Of a stretch of 64,000 bases of DNA, positions 1 through 11,045 are shown piece after piece. The DNA is from Linanthus parryae (Eukaryota > Streptophyta > Magnoliopsida > Ericales > Polemoniaceae), in NCBI GenBank assembly GCA_023055425.1, contig JALGPY010000002.1, positions 157,801,345 through 157,865,344 on the forward strand, in the 5' to 3' direction. Every line of letters begins with the position of its first letter. Position 1 is the first letter of the stretch. Made by a program: the position numbers and the translations under genes. Under the pieces are notes generated by a model that saw only the letters and a list, made by a program, of their open reading frames with translations, had not been told where the DNA came from and ran no database searches.

Positions 1-168
1 ATTTAGGTTAGGCAGTTTCAAGGCTTTGAATCCAGTTTCAAGGCCTCGAAAATAGCTAAACTATTTTCAAGACTCTCAGACTGGTTCAAGGCTTTGAAAG
101 CTGGTTCAAGGCCTTGAAATAGCTGAGCTATTTCAAGTCTTTCACAACCTGATCTTTCAGAACTTATT
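1..168 (-). repeat. Sirevirus-like LTR end (fragment)
   Basis: The segment carries TTCAAGGCTTTGAA- and TTCAAGGCCTTGAA-type 14-mers in the same order and phrasing as the last ~160 bp of the LTRs of the Sirevirus at 4906-15032 (paired motifs, then 'ctatttcaag', then 'gaactta'). It therefore looks like the end of a related but diverged LTR cut by the window edge. The assignment rests on motif order; no exact boundary can be drawn. Confidence 0.55.
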
Positions 169-423
169 GATGCAGACAGCATCGAGGTCAACCTCCTTCA
201 CCCCCTTATTCCTCCTACCAATCTTCGTAAGGGGGGGGAGCATATCCTGGTTCAACTCATATAGAATTGGAGACAGAGGCACCTGAGGGAGGTAGCCGAA
301 ACCGTCTCCCTCGTTTACATCTTCTCCATCACTCATAACCACATCTTCCTTGGTATTGAAGATGGGTTGATCATCAACAACAAATCCTCGTCTCTTCTTA
401 GGATTACTACCCGATGTAGACAT
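157..423 (-). CDS. Hypothetical protein fragment next to Sirevirus-like LTR
   Basis: An 88-codon minus-strand frame starts at the ATG at 421-423 and begins MSTSGSNPKKRR. A basic start followed by an acidic stretch (DEDV-type) resembles the start of the extra frame downstream of pol in the Sirevirus at 6.7-8.3 kb (MSTRRVSGKIK), and it also lies directly beside an LTR-like sequence. No catalytic motif is visible. It is most simply the truncated start of such an extra frame, but the similarity is short. Function unknown. Confidence 0.3.
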   Translation of the reverse strand: MSTSGSNPKKRRGFVVDDQPIFNTKEDVVMSDGEDVNEGDGFGYLPQVPLSPILYELNQDMLPPLTKIGRRNKGVKEVDLDAVCINKF

Positions 424-429
424 AATGAT

Positions 430-1066
430 AAAGAAAATAAAAAACAGGTGCAAGTGAGGTATAGAGTGATCTACACCAAGTAACCCAGGGTACAGGTAAA
501 GAGCAAGTAAAAATCCATAACTGCCTAAGCATGAAGTAAAGCGAGAGAGAATTGATATACCTGCGGTCCCGGAGTACCGTTCTTACGGGACCGATTTCGC
601 AAAAATTGGTCAACAAAGGACCGAACTGGTCGACCAATTTTTCAAAAACTTGAGAAAGTTAAGGCAAGTATACCTCCTTTTGCTCCTTGGTGTCCTCGTC
701 GAAAGTCTCTTCTTGAGCTTTGGCCGAATCCAACTTGAAAGTGACGAATCAGAAAATTTTTGTTCTTGGAGCTCTTCCTCTTCAGTCTCCCCCACACTGA
801 AACTAATCACTATCTCTCAAAACCCCGATAATTAATCTTGCAGAAGATCTTGCAAAGAGCAAAACCCAACAAAAAATCCTTGATTTGGAGGAGTTTCGGG
901 TTTTTGGTGGGTTTGTGTTCTTGAGTTTTTGAGGGGAAGAAGATGAAGATGGTGAATTTTGATTCGAATGGGGGCTATGGAGGCATCCTTGTCCAGTTTT
1001 TGCTTTATATACTCCCAAATTGACCAAAATGCCCCAAATAAGTGAGCAGTCCGGCCCAATTTGGTC
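430..1066. other. Unassigned repeat-derived stretch
   Basis: No convincing coding frame is seen. Short frames on both strands lack domain motifs. The stretch sits between the Sirevirus-like fragment and the 36-bp tandem array and is probably old retroelement untranslated DNA. Confidence 0.4.
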
Positions 1067-1174
1067 CGAAATGCATTTCGCGCGAAATGGGTCATTTCGG
1101 CTCGAAATGCATTTCGCGCCAAATGGGTCATTTCGGCTCGAAATGCATTTCGCGCGAAATGGGTCATTTCGGCC
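1067..1174. repeat. 36-bp tandem repeat, three units, with a 14-bp palindrome
   Basis: Three head-to-tail 36-bp units begin at 1067, 1103 and 1139. Units 1 and 3 contain the perfect palindrome ATTTCGCGCGAAAT; unit 2 has one change (GCGCC in place of GCGCG). Looser copies of the same word (ATTTCGCACAAAAT, ATTTCGCGCAAT) occur at about 1260-1290. The array has no credible coding role; the frame through it only encodes the repeat. Confidence 0.9.
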
Positions 1175-1739
1175 CGAATTTTTTTAGAAAATCCAAATAT
1201 TAGATGGGTGTTTTCGTTTCATGCGAAATAGGGGACGAAAATTTTTCTAAGTGTTGCCCTATTTCGCACAAAATGGCCTATTTCGCGCAATAGGCTGCTA
1301 CTCGTGCTCTTTTTTTGCTCCAATTTCTTCGTTTGTCCTGTTTTTTCCTCGATTCTTGCACCAATGGACTCCATTAACTGCTAAAACTCCCAAAATATGG
1401 GGAATTTCCCATTTCCTCTTGGTTTTTCTCTCGTGTGCATGAATCTCGCCACTTAAGCTCCTAAACCGCATCTTCCGCTCCGGATTCTGATGCATGCAAC
1501 CACGATTCAACAACGCGCTGCCATGATCTTCAAAACTCATTAGTTACCCCTCGACCTCGAGTAACATATCTTTATTTCTCGTTTCTTCCCAATAGCTAGT
1601 TGGTCCTCGTTTTGCGTGCAACATCGTGCACATGCATCAAGAAGGGGAATCGGGATTGGTCTTCGGTACTTGTGTCCTGCACACTCATAGGAAATATTAA
1701 AACCACTCTCTTGCACCCCTCAAAATCATGTATGAATAT
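1175..1739. other. Unassigned stretch before Athila-like relic
   Basis: No supported gene. A scattered ATTTCGC word continues the palindrome theme up to about 1290. The remainder is low-information DNA leading into the Athila-like relic. Confidence 0.4.
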
Positions 1740-1769
1740 CAAAACAGAATACAAAAAACAATTAACTAA

Positions 1770-1835
1770 CTACATTGGGTTGCCTCCCAATCAACGCTTG
1801 TAATTTAAGGTCGACGGCCCGACCCAATTATCTCA
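1770..1835 (-). repeat. Conserved Athila-type 3' internal motif
   Basis: The plus strand reads GGTTGCCTCCCAA, then AGCG/ACGCTTGTAATTTAAGG and a GTCGACG-GCCCGACC block. The same block, slightly varied, occurs at 34446-34502 and 47525-47582, just downstream of the orphan frame in both units of the composite element. The shared block ties the protease-bearing relic here to the non-autonomous composite element, probably as diverged members of one Athila-like group. Confidence 0.7.
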
Positions 1836-2009
1836 CGCCTCTAGAAAGGCCTCTTGGAACCACGTGCCTCCTCATCCAGCTTCCACTACTCGATCCTCAA
1901 CACAACTCGGTGAACCTCGATTTTTGAATCTGGTGGCTCAACATTAAACACCTCTGAACTCTCGTGCACTTTATTGCACTGCCACTGGAACCTGTGTCTT
2001 TTCTCGAGA

Positions 2010-2898
2010 CTAATGTGGATTCGACTTGGAAACCCGGAAAGTTTCCCACGCATCATTGATCTTCGTGATCACTTCACCGTTCTCAAAATCAATGAGTGTC
2101 TGACCGGTATCCAAAAAAGGCCTACCTAGGATGATCGGAACATCTCCCACAGGCATCCATAGAATCACAAAATCTGCAAGAATAATAGAGTTCCCTACCT
2201 TAACGAGCACATCCTCCACCACTTGCAAGACTTGTCAGCAAACTGAAGATTGATCCAGGTGGATCGAGCTTGCACTCCCAGCTTCTGAAATACTGAAAGT
2301 GGCATCAGATTAAAACTGGCCCCTAAATCACATAGGGCCTGTCCCGTGTAAACTCCACCCAAGTTAGCATCTATCACAAAGCTTCCCGGATCCTTTTGTT
2401 TCTGAGGCAAACCATGCGTCACACATGAGCTCAACTTCTCGGTCAAAACCACTGTCTGAAAGTCTGGCACTGCCCTCTTCCCTGAATTTGCATCCCTCAT
2501 GTATTTGGCATACTTAGGCATCATCTTGACTGCCTCAATAAATGGCACATTGATATGCAATTTTGAGAAAATGGACAAGAACTTCATGTACTCCTTAGAG
2601 TCATCTTTCTTCTTTCTCGGCTTAAGAGGATATGGAAGATCCTTATGGAAAGAAGGTGGTGGTGGTGTTACCTCATCATTCATGTGTGGAGTCACGCCCT
2701 TTGATTGGGGGATCATGACAGGGGTCTTGTCAAAGATCTCATGCTACCTGGCCTTCGAGGCTTCTGCTCTGGCGTGGCTCGGATATGGGGGATCATCAAG
2801 AACAATCCCACTACGAGTAGTAACTGCATTAACCTGGAGCACCTTCTATGGATTTGATGGTAAGGATCCTGGTGCTCTAGAGGAGAGCTGAGTGGCAA
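2010..2898 (-). pseudogene. Athila-like Ty3/gypsy gag-protease relic
   Basis: Read on the minus strand, the segment starts with a gag C-terminal region (an SSRAPGSLPSNP-like stretch, then NAVTTRSG), followed by the typical plant gypsy pre-protease segment (KLHINVPF, MPKYAKYM) and a retropepsin core with ALCDLGASFNLMPLS. The flap and C-terminal part (VPIILGRPFLDTGQTLIDFENGE) lie in another frame from about 2228 down, so one frameshift breaks the protease near 2200-2230; an in-frame stop breaks the upstream part near 2845. The catalytic triplet reads DLG, as in many Athila proteases. No reverse transcriptase follows; the 3' internal motif at 1770-1835 comes directly. The relic is cut on the upstream side by the element at 2901. 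Confidence 0.85.
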
Positions 2899-2900
2899 TC

Positions 2901-4867
2901 TGTCCTACGACGAAACAAGAACACAAGATGTAACGTGGTTCACTTGCACGATTCTAGCTACGTCCACGACCCCAAAACCCTTGTTTTATTAGAAAGAAAC
3001 ACCACGAATACAATCCACGACCTGAACCTATGCCTATACACGTTTATATAGACCTACTAGGCTTGCTTTTTCCCAAAGAAACGTCCAAAACGGACTAAAA
3101 ACACATGAGAAAACAATTATAAATTTCCAGCCCCCTGTCCAGGTTGTGCGACCTAGATCAGAGGTTGCGCAACCTCCCACCTAGGTCCTGTGACCTGGTT
3201 TTGAGGTCCTGCGACCACCCTGACCTGTGAGCTGCTGTTTTCTTCTTTTTCTTCCTTCCCTTCGTGTTGATCCTCTGTTTGGCCTTGTTTCATTTTCCCA
3301 TATTCGTTTCCTAACTCCTCGCCAAGCTTTGTGAAAATGTTCAAGACAAATTTCCAACAAATCTCCACCTTGCCTTGATTTCCATCTTCCGCTTGCGCTT
3401 TAATTAGAGGATTCTCTCTAATTCCACAAGTTGCTCCAACTTTGCCAAGTTCCTGCACCGAGTTCCCATAGCGATGCTCCAACTCCGGTCAAGTTCTTGG
3501 AGTCAAACCCTATCGATGCTCCAAATATGGACGAGTTCCTTCAATCGAATCCCATTTTTGTTGTTCCAACTCCAGCCGAGCTCCCACAACAAAATTGTTT
3601 GCTGTTCCGACTCCCACTGGGTCCCTACAAGAACCCCTCCCCCCCCCCCTACACGTTTCTCTAATTTCCACTGAATTCCTGCAACGTTTTTTGAAATATT
3701 TATCCAATTCCCATCAAAGCACTGCAAAATCGCCCTCTTGCAAGTATTGTACGTCCCCTTTTCACGTGTCTCGTACGCATCCCCTTCACGTTCCGTGTCC
3801 CTTGTCAGTTACCCCCTATTCCAAATCTGCCTCTTCATCAAGAACACGGATTCCATACCCCCAACCGGGCCTAGAGAACTAGACCATCCTCCGAAGTACC
3901 CTCCACCTGCAGTCGAATCTACAGATCTTGAGTTTATCCTTTGTCCACTGGTGTCTCTTTTTTCTACCGTTTCAACAGACGTCACTGTAGCTTCCATTGG
4001 TCGTTGTCATCTCGCCAAACATGACTGTCTGAACCCCCAAACACAGCTCTGTGCCGCATCCTCTCTTTACAAGCCTCGTACTCAGCGGTGGTTGTATCCA
4101 CATCTCCTTTTTTAGAGGCCCATGGAAACCACGGATCTTGCTTCTTCAACGAAGCAAGTATCTCGATGCGCCACCTGTCGTTGTCTCTCCCTTTGAAATT
4201 TTTGATCTTGGTCATCCCCCGGTCATCTTCTCTGCAGCTCCTAGTCCAGATCCGTAACCCCTAAACGCGTGCTCCACCTTGATCGCGAAACCCTAGCTAT
4301 GAATTTCACAGATTGTGAAACCCTAGCTCTTTAGCTCCACCTTGATCTTGGAACACCGATCATGCTTTGATACCAATTTTTATGATTTGGGCATAGCTCA
4401 AGAACGATGATAATCGATTAAACAAGAACACGAGATGTAACGTGGTTCACTAGAACGATGCTAGATACATCCACGACCCCAAAGCCCTTGTTTTATTAGA
4501 GAGGAACACCACGAATTCAACCCACGACCTCAACCTATGCCTATACACGTTTATATAAATCTGCTAAGCTTGCTTGGTCCCAAAGAAACAACCAAACTGG
4601 ACAAAAACCACATAAGGAAACAATTCTAAAAGAACCTGCCCCCTGTCCAGGTTGTGGGATCTTGATCATAGGTCGTGCGACCAGCCTCCCAAGTCCTGTG
4701 ACCTGGTTTTGAGGTCATGCAACCTCCCTGACCTGTGATCTACTATTTTCTTCTTTGTCTTCCTTCTCTTCGTCTTCATCCTTCGTTTGGCCTTATTTCA
4801 TTGGCCCATCTTTGTCGCCTAACTCTTCTCCAATATTCTCGAGCCTATTCAAAGCATATTCCCAATA
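2901..4867 (-). mobile_element. Small non-autonomous copia-type LTR element, copy 1
   Basis: Two related ~460-485 bp direct repeats (about 2901-3359 and 4383-4867) share the stretches 'gatgtaacgtggttcac', 'cacgacc' and 'cctatgcctatacacg'. They enclose only ~1 kb. On the minus strand a primer site TGGTATCAAAGC (4364-4375), one base from the usual initiator-Met type, abuts the right LTR, and a purine run (AAGGTGGAGATT, next to 3360) abuts the left LTR, which starts TGTTGG on that strand. The left LTR lacks about 20 bp of its outer end. The inside keeps only a gag-like start (3982-4215). It therefore needed proteins in trans. A second copy lies at 62550-63305. Target duplications could not be identified. 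Confidence 0.7.
3982..4215 (-). pseudogene. Truncated copia gag-like start
   Basis: A 77-aa frame begins MTKIKNFKGRDNDRWRIEIL and resembles the N-terminus of Ty1/copia gag (a short start, then a D-x-W-x-x-x-M/I-L helix). It lies just inside the primer site of the small LTR element, where gag is expected, and stops before any zinc knuckle. It is probably a remnant left by internal deletion of a larger copia element. Confidence 0.45.
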
Positions 4868-4900
4868 AAAAACAACAACAAAAACAGGGTGATGAAGATG

Positions 4901-4905
4901 AGATT
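4901..4905. repeat. Target-site duplication AGATT, left of Sirevirus
   Basis: AGATT directly precedes the LTR start TGAAAGG and is repeated exactly after the right LTR at 15033-15037. Confidence 0.9.
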
Positions 4906-6211
4906 TGAAAGGGGAGTAAGAAGGTAGATATGCAGTAGAGATACTTTAGAAGGGGAATTGAATAGAGTATGCAACTTTTTTGTAAAACTTGCAAAGATAG
5001 AAGTTTGTGTGAAGAACAATGCAGTTCAAGGCCTTGAAAACAGTTTCAAAGCCTTTGAGATAAAATACAGTTTAAGTAATGAAACAGACAAGTCTTTTTC
5101 AAGGCCTTGAAAAGAGTTTCAAACCCTTGAAAATAGATTAGTTAGAATGCTGTAAAAACTAAGTATGCAAATGAAATTGTAAATGCAAGAAACACAGAAT
5201 TTATAGAGTTCAGTCCACTTGGACCTACGTCTCTACCTCAGGGATCTTCTCCCTGCAGGAATTTCAATACAATTCTTATTAATCAAAGGCTAATATTTTG
5301 ATCTCAATCACAGAGATATGCCTTACTCTGTTACAGCTTGTGGTTCTCTCTAACCTATCTAGTACCTGCTCTAGCTAACTGATTAACTCATAATTCTCTA
5401 TTTTTCACATTGAAAAATCCTTGAGATTGAAATATAGAAGTTGTATAATAATGAAATACAAATAAAGCTCAGAGTAGAAGAACACTGGAAGTGTAAAACT
5501 GCAGTAAAGAATGCAGTGATCTTCTGTGAGTTGGATTGGGAGAATGATGTGCTTCTTTGATGCTTGTCAATCCTGAAATGTGTCTCTCTTTTTGCCCGTT
5601 GAGTATATGTCTTATTGCTTCAAAATGAGCTCTACTTATACAGCTTACATTCTCTGCAAATCTTCCCTGATTTTCAGCAACAAACTTCCTGTTTTGTAGG
5701 CAACAACTTTGACTCTTTTAACAGCCTTGTCCAACGGAATTGATCATAATCTTCAGAGATATTGATCTGATCTTGTCTTAAGCATATTGGGAAGCTATCA
5801 ATAGTGTCTGATTGATCACAGAATCATATTCTCTTCATGTTTCTTTTTCTGCAAAAGACCAAATTAGGAAACCATTCCTGCAAACTAGGAAATAATAGTT
5901 CCCTGCAAAACTAAGTCAAACATGTTAAACAAAAGAGATCTATGTAAATCATAAGCTTTTGTTTTTCATCAAGTAATATCATATCAAATATAGGGGTGAG
6001 AGAGTTAGAGTAAGATCAGGAGTATTCAGAGAAACTCCCGTTTAAGTATGCATACAAGTCAGACAGTTTCAAGGCTTTGAACATGGTTTAATGGCCTTGA
6101 AATAGCTCTGCTATTTCAAGCATGTGAAGCCTGTGATTCAAGGCTTTGAAAACTGGTTCAAGGCCTTGAAGTAACTCTGTATTTCAAGCCTGTGAAACTT
6201 GTGAACTTACA
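4906..6211 (-). repeat. Sirevirus 3' LTR (left)
   Basis: It runs from TGAAAGGGGAG to CTTACA and aligns along its length with 13721-15032. It contains TTCAAGGCCTTGAA near both ends (about 5027, 5098, 6159) and related words near 6069 and 6140. Confidence 0.92.
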
Positions 6212-6225
6212 ATCTCCCCGTTGAT
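6212..6225 (-). promoter_or_regulatory. Sirevirus polypurine tract
   Basis: On the minus strand AACGGGGAGAT lies directly upstream of the 3' LTR start, the expected place for plus-strand priming. Confidence 0.7.
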
Positions 6226-6700
6226 GATAGACACAACCTCAATCTGTTTGATCCTTAGTTTCTGCAAAAAAATGTTGATTCGCACATATCACAAATAGTA
6301 GTAACACATAAGTTCCAAAAAGATCCAACTTATTCAATAACAAACTTAAGCAGAAAAAACACATAAGTTCCAGATAATCCTACTGAACAAAAGACATGTC
6401 ACTAAAAACATAAATAACAACCTAAGATTTCTCCCCCTTTTTGACTTTCATAAATAAAAACCTAAAATTTAGAAAATAAACGTAAAAGAAGTGGGAAAGA
6501 AAGAGTAGGCAAGAGTTTATGGGGTTGGGTCTTCATATCCTTCCTGATCTCCCTCTTCTTCCTCACTGTCTTCAACACTGGCCTGTTCTTCTGCAGCCTC
6601 TTCATTCACACCAGCAATTTCTTCTTCAGCTTGTTCTTATTTCTGGAACGGTTGGCCTTGGAGATTTCTTCTTCTTCTTTAGGTTTATCAACAAAGCATC

Positions 6701-8267
6701 TTAATCAGGACTGTCTACTTCAACTCCCTTTTGAGCAACATGTTCATCTACCACCAGCTTTCCTTTGTCGTTGTCTTGAGCAGCCTCTTCCTGGTCTGAG
6801 TGTTCACTAGGCAAGTTCTTGTCAAAACCATCTTTATTGATACCTTCTTCATCCTCAGGGACATCAAACACAGTCATGCTTCTAAAGATGGTCTCCACAA
6901 TGTACTTCACTTGTCTAAGATCAGTCTCAAACCCATGTTGATTCTCTTTGATTTCACTGAATTCCATCTCTAAACCATCAAGTCTCTGAAGAATTGAAGA
7001 CAAATCAGGAGGCTGTGGGGTATGGCTTGAAGTAGGGGTCAAGGTCTTGGGCTTAAGAAACTTCTTTGCACCTAAATCCTCTTCTGTCAAGTCTGAATAC
7101 AACTTCCAAGTTTTTTTCCTTAGTCTTCACCACTCCAATATTCTCAAATTCTTTCTCATTAAGAAAACCAAACCCAGAAGTGATCAGTCTCCTCACCACC
7201 AGTTGGGATCTCTAGGTGCTGGAAGAAAAGTGTGAGCAAATTTGCATAAGGAAAAGTATGCTTTCTCTGATCTGTCTTGCTAAACAGCATGTGTTCCATT
7301 ACAAGCTTCTGAAGGTCAATGTCATACCCATGCATAACCAGATACATGATGTAAAGCACTCCCTCAGTGACTAACTCCTTGGAGTGTTCCCTTGGAAAGA
7401 TACATCTCATCAAGATAGTGAACAAAACTTTGTCTTCAACATTTAACACAGAGTCTATCAACTGTTTGGATTAGGCAGGGGTGTTGGGTAGATAGAACTC
7501 TTCTTTAGCCAACTTCAAAACTTCACTCTTGGGAGGATGGTTCTGTGTGTCATACCTCTTAGGACAGCCTATGACAGATGCAAACTCAGCATGATCTAGC
7601 TCCATATTAACACTAGGAACTCTAGTCTTGATTACTAAGTGTGGAGAGTTCTTAAGTTGCTTCATGTTGAGATAGAAGAATCTGGTAAGTCTTGGCTAGG
7701 CTAGCTCAGGAGGGTTTAGCATGAACCACAGAGAGCTTTTCTTTAACATAGAAATGCGATTCATATTCATTCCAAGCAACATAGGAAGACTGACCAAGCT
7801 ACAGAAAGCAATAGGCCTAGAGGAAAAACCATCCAACCACTGACATTTGGAAGTGTTTTTGATGAACCAAGATTCATCAGGAGCGGAGTTCTTTGAGTAG
7901 ATCTGCAGGGCTCTTTCCACATTGTCTTCTGGTTCTTCCACTGTCACCTTTTCTTTTCCCTTCTCATCTTTAGAGGCCTTCTTCTTTTTCTTCAGCTTCT
8001 TGGGGCTTGAGATCTGTGTTTCTGGTTGCTTTTCTGCAGTAGTCCTCTCTTTCTTCTTCTTCTTCTTATATAAAGATGGTGTAACAACCTCCTTAGCTTT
8101 CTTATTAGGTGGGGGATGTTCTGTAACTACTTCTGTACTGGGAGTCCTAGAACTTGAATCCCCACTGATTGTTTGAACTTCATCCTCAGCTATCTTTCTC
8201 TTCTTTTTTGCACCAGACTTTGAACCACCAGCCACCTTGATTTTTCCAGAGACTCTTCTTGTGCTCA
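6701..8267 (-). pseudogene. Sirevirus extra (env-position) frame, broken
   Basis: Downstream of RNase H the minus strand holds a frame starting MSTRRVSGKIK at about 8267. It has a lysine-rich, disordered N-terminal ~140 residues (runs such as KKKKKK), then a more structured region (ELDHAEFASVIGCPKRYD; LVTEGVLYIMYLVMHGYD). One reading frame continues from 8267 to about 7159 with two in-frame stops (near 7694 and 7471). A frameshift then leads to an acidic, coiled-coil-like C-terminal part (7102-6701; LDGLEMEFSEIKENQ). Sireviruses often carry a frame here called env-like; this one shows no clear signal peptide or fusion motif. The middle part resembles families annotated as 'putative plant transposon protein'; that link is from memory of the family and uncertain. 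Confidence 0.6.
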
Positions 8268-8735
8268 TAAGGGTTTGGAGAATAATATAGAGAGATAGGA
8301 TTGATACGGAGAGAAGGAGAAGATAAGAAGATAAATACTGAAAGAGCTTGAGTTTAAAAAGGAAACTACAATTTTTTTCTGATCTCAAGAGATTTATAAT
8401 GATCAGAGAAGATTCAAATCTTTAAAGACATTGGAAATAAATAATTTAATATTATCCTTGGATGAAAAAGGATTTTGAAACGGGTAGGGGCAATACTGCA
8501 ATACTGAAACACATAAAATCAAAACTTTGAATAGGTTTTAGAGGCTTTGAAAATCAGTTCAAACCTTTGAAACACATAATAACTTACCTTCCTTACCTTG
8601 TACTCCCCCTAAACCAATGCATCTTTATTTAGCATACCCAGTTCCAATCTTAGAGCTAAAAATCTTTCCTCTGGCAATGGTTTAGTGAAGATATCTGCAA
8701 TTTGCATGTTAGTAGAAACAAAATCAAGAACAATA

Positions 8736-9224
8736 TCACATTTTCTCAGCATGATCTGTGATGAAATGGCGTATGACATCAATGTGCTTGGTTCTTAAAT
8801 GCTGAACTGGATTCTTTGTAATTGATATTGCACTGGTTTTGTCACATTTGATTGGTATACTTATGAAATCAAATCCAAGATCTCTCAACTGTTCAGCAAT
8901 CCATAATACTTGTGAGCAACAGGCTCCAGGAGCTATGTATTCAGCTTCAGCTGTTGATAAAGTAACTGAGTTTTGTTTCTTGGAGTGCCAACTGATCAAG
9001 GAGGATACAATGAATTGACAAGTTCCTGAAGTACTTTTTCTATCAACTTTGTAACCTGCAAAGTCAGCATCTGAAAATCCATGCAAAGAAAAGTTAGAAT
9101 GTCTTGGATACCAAAGCCCTAAGTCTTTGGTACCATTGAGATATCTGAATATTCTCTTCACGACACTTAAGTGTGATTCCTTTGGATAAGCTTGAAATCT
9201 TGCACACATACATACACTGAACAT
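8736..9224 (-). pseudogene. Sirevirus RNase H domain
   Basis: The frame contains the copia RNase H sequence FSDADFAGYKVDRKSTSG, then STAEAEYI and CDKTSAISI, which hold the acidic catalytic positions. It ends in the usual HIDVIRHFI helix. It is in the same reading frame as the reverse transcriptase to its right, but is separated from it by two in-frame stops (9372 and near 9225-9230). The second stop reads TGA where related elements have an Arg codon before PDIMFSV. Confidence 0.85.
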
Positions 9225-9371
9225 GATATCTGGTCAATTAGCAGTAAGGTATAGAAATGATCCAATCATACCTCTATACTCTTTCACATTGACACTCTTA
9301 CCAGATTCGTCCTTATCTAAGGACAGTGTAGAACTCATAGGGGTCTTGTTTTCTTTAAATTAAGAGATATT

Positions 9372-10334
9372 TTACTTGTTCAACAAGTCCTTAGTGTACT
9401 TGCTTTGATGTAGAAACATGCCCTTCTTCAACTGATGTATTTGAAGTCCAAGGAAGAAGTTCAACTCTCCCATCATGCTCATCTCAAATTCCCTGCTCAT
9501 AAGACTTGAGATTTCTTTGCATAATAGATCATTAGTAGCTCCAAAGAATATATCATCACCATAAATCTGAACTACAAGTAAATCTTTCTCACGAGTCTTT
9601 ATGAAAAGGATTTTTTCTACCAGTCCTCTTATGAAATCATTTTCAAGCAAAAAATTTGAAAATCTTTCATACCAAGCTCCTGGAGCTTGTTTCAAACCAT
9701 AAAGAGTTTTGTCAAGTTTGTAAACGTGATCTGTAAATTTATCACTTTCAAAACCAGGAGGTTGTGCAACATAAACTTCCTCTTGCAAGTAACCATTAAA
9801 AAATGCACACTTCACATCCATTTGAAATAGTTTCATGTTCTTGTAAGATGCAAAATCAAGTAAAATTCTAATTTCTTCTAACCTGGCCACAGGAGAAAAA
9901 TTTTCCTCATAGTCAATACCTACTTCTTGGTTGTAACCTTGAGCAACTAACCTTGCTTTTTTCCTGATCACTTTGCCATTTTCATCCAGTTTTTTTCGGA
10001 ACACCCATCTGGTACCAATGACAGACTGGATTGTTGGTGGAGGAACTTGGTTCCACACCCTATTTCTTTCAAACTCATTGAGTTCACTTTGCATAGCTAT
10101 AATCCAGTCCGCTTCTTGTAATGCTTCCTTCACGATTTTGGGTTCTACAAGAGAAAAAGCATTGAAAGCACAAAGATTCCTCAACTGTGATCTTGTTTGT
10201 GTACCAGTAGTTGGATCAGAGATGATGTTGTCAACTGGATGAGATAAAAGATATTTGAATCTCTTTCTTGGAGACCACAACTCATGTTCTCCATATTGCT
10301 TATCTGGTCTTGAGGTAGTAGCCTGATCACTCAA
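9372..10334 (-). pseudogene. Sirevirus reverse transcriptase domain
   Basis: The 320-residue frame has the Ty1/copia RT signature: WVFRKKLDENGKV, the KARLVAQGY segment, FSPVARLEEIR, QMDVKCAFFNGYL and LYGLKQAPGAWYERF. The catalytic box reads YGDD where copia elements normally have YVDD; the two aspartates are kept. It shares one frame with integrase (right) and RNase H (left) and is bounded by nonsense codons, so the domain could only be made by readthrough. Function was cDNA synthesis in virus-like particles. Confidence 0.9.
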
Positions 10335-10529
10335 GTCTTTCTAATCATCTTTATCAAGGCTTTGATCTCTATTTTCAAGGCATTGAGACCTGTTTTCAAG
10401 GTCTTGAAAATGGCTTCTGTTTCTTCTGAACCTTTCTTGAAACCAAGTGAGTTCTCAGTTTCTTCTTATTCATGCTTCTTCAAATTCAAGTCTGCAAAAC
10501 TTTCAGTCAAAGAACCATCATAGCTTCCA

Positions 10530-11030
10530 TCAAAAATAACATGAATACTTTCTTCCACCATCTCGGTTCTTTTTATAAGTTATGTAAGATTTGCTAGTAA
10601 GAGAGTAACCAAGAAAGATACCTTCATCACTTCTTGCATCAAACTTACCCAAGTTGTCCTTTCCATTGTTGTGGACAAAACATGTGCAACCAAAGGGTCT
10701 GAAGTATGATATGTTTGGCTTTATCCCTCTGAAAATTTCATAGGGGGTCTTCTTCAAGAGAGGTTTGATCAAGCACCTGTTCAAAATGTAATTTGCTGTA
10801 TTCACAGCTTCTGCCCAATAGTGTTTTGGCAGCTTGTTTTCTAGAAGCATTGTTGTTAGCATGTCTTCAAGAGTCCTGTTCTTTCTTTCAACAACTCCAT
10901 TATGTTGAGGAGTTCTAGGAGCAATGAAATTGTGAGAGATACCATGCTTAACACTAAACAAATCAAAATCTAATTGAGCAAACTCTCTGCCATGATCACT
11001 TCTAATTGAAGCAATAGGTAGGTTTTTCAA
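10530..11030 (-). pseudogene. Sirevirus integrase, catalytic core C-terminal part
   Basis: The frame continues the integrase from 11046-11804. It contains IRSDHGREF (second catalytic Asp) and, 35 residues on, PQHNGVVERKNRT with the catalytic Glu, then the copia-typical HYWAEAVNTANYILNR and FGCTCFVHN. The stop separating it from the first half lies inside the word TTCAAAGCTTTGAA (about 11040-11053), where the frame reads through the palindrome in a register that gives TGA. Confidence 0.88.
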
Positions 11031-11045
11031 GGTTTGAAGTTCTCT

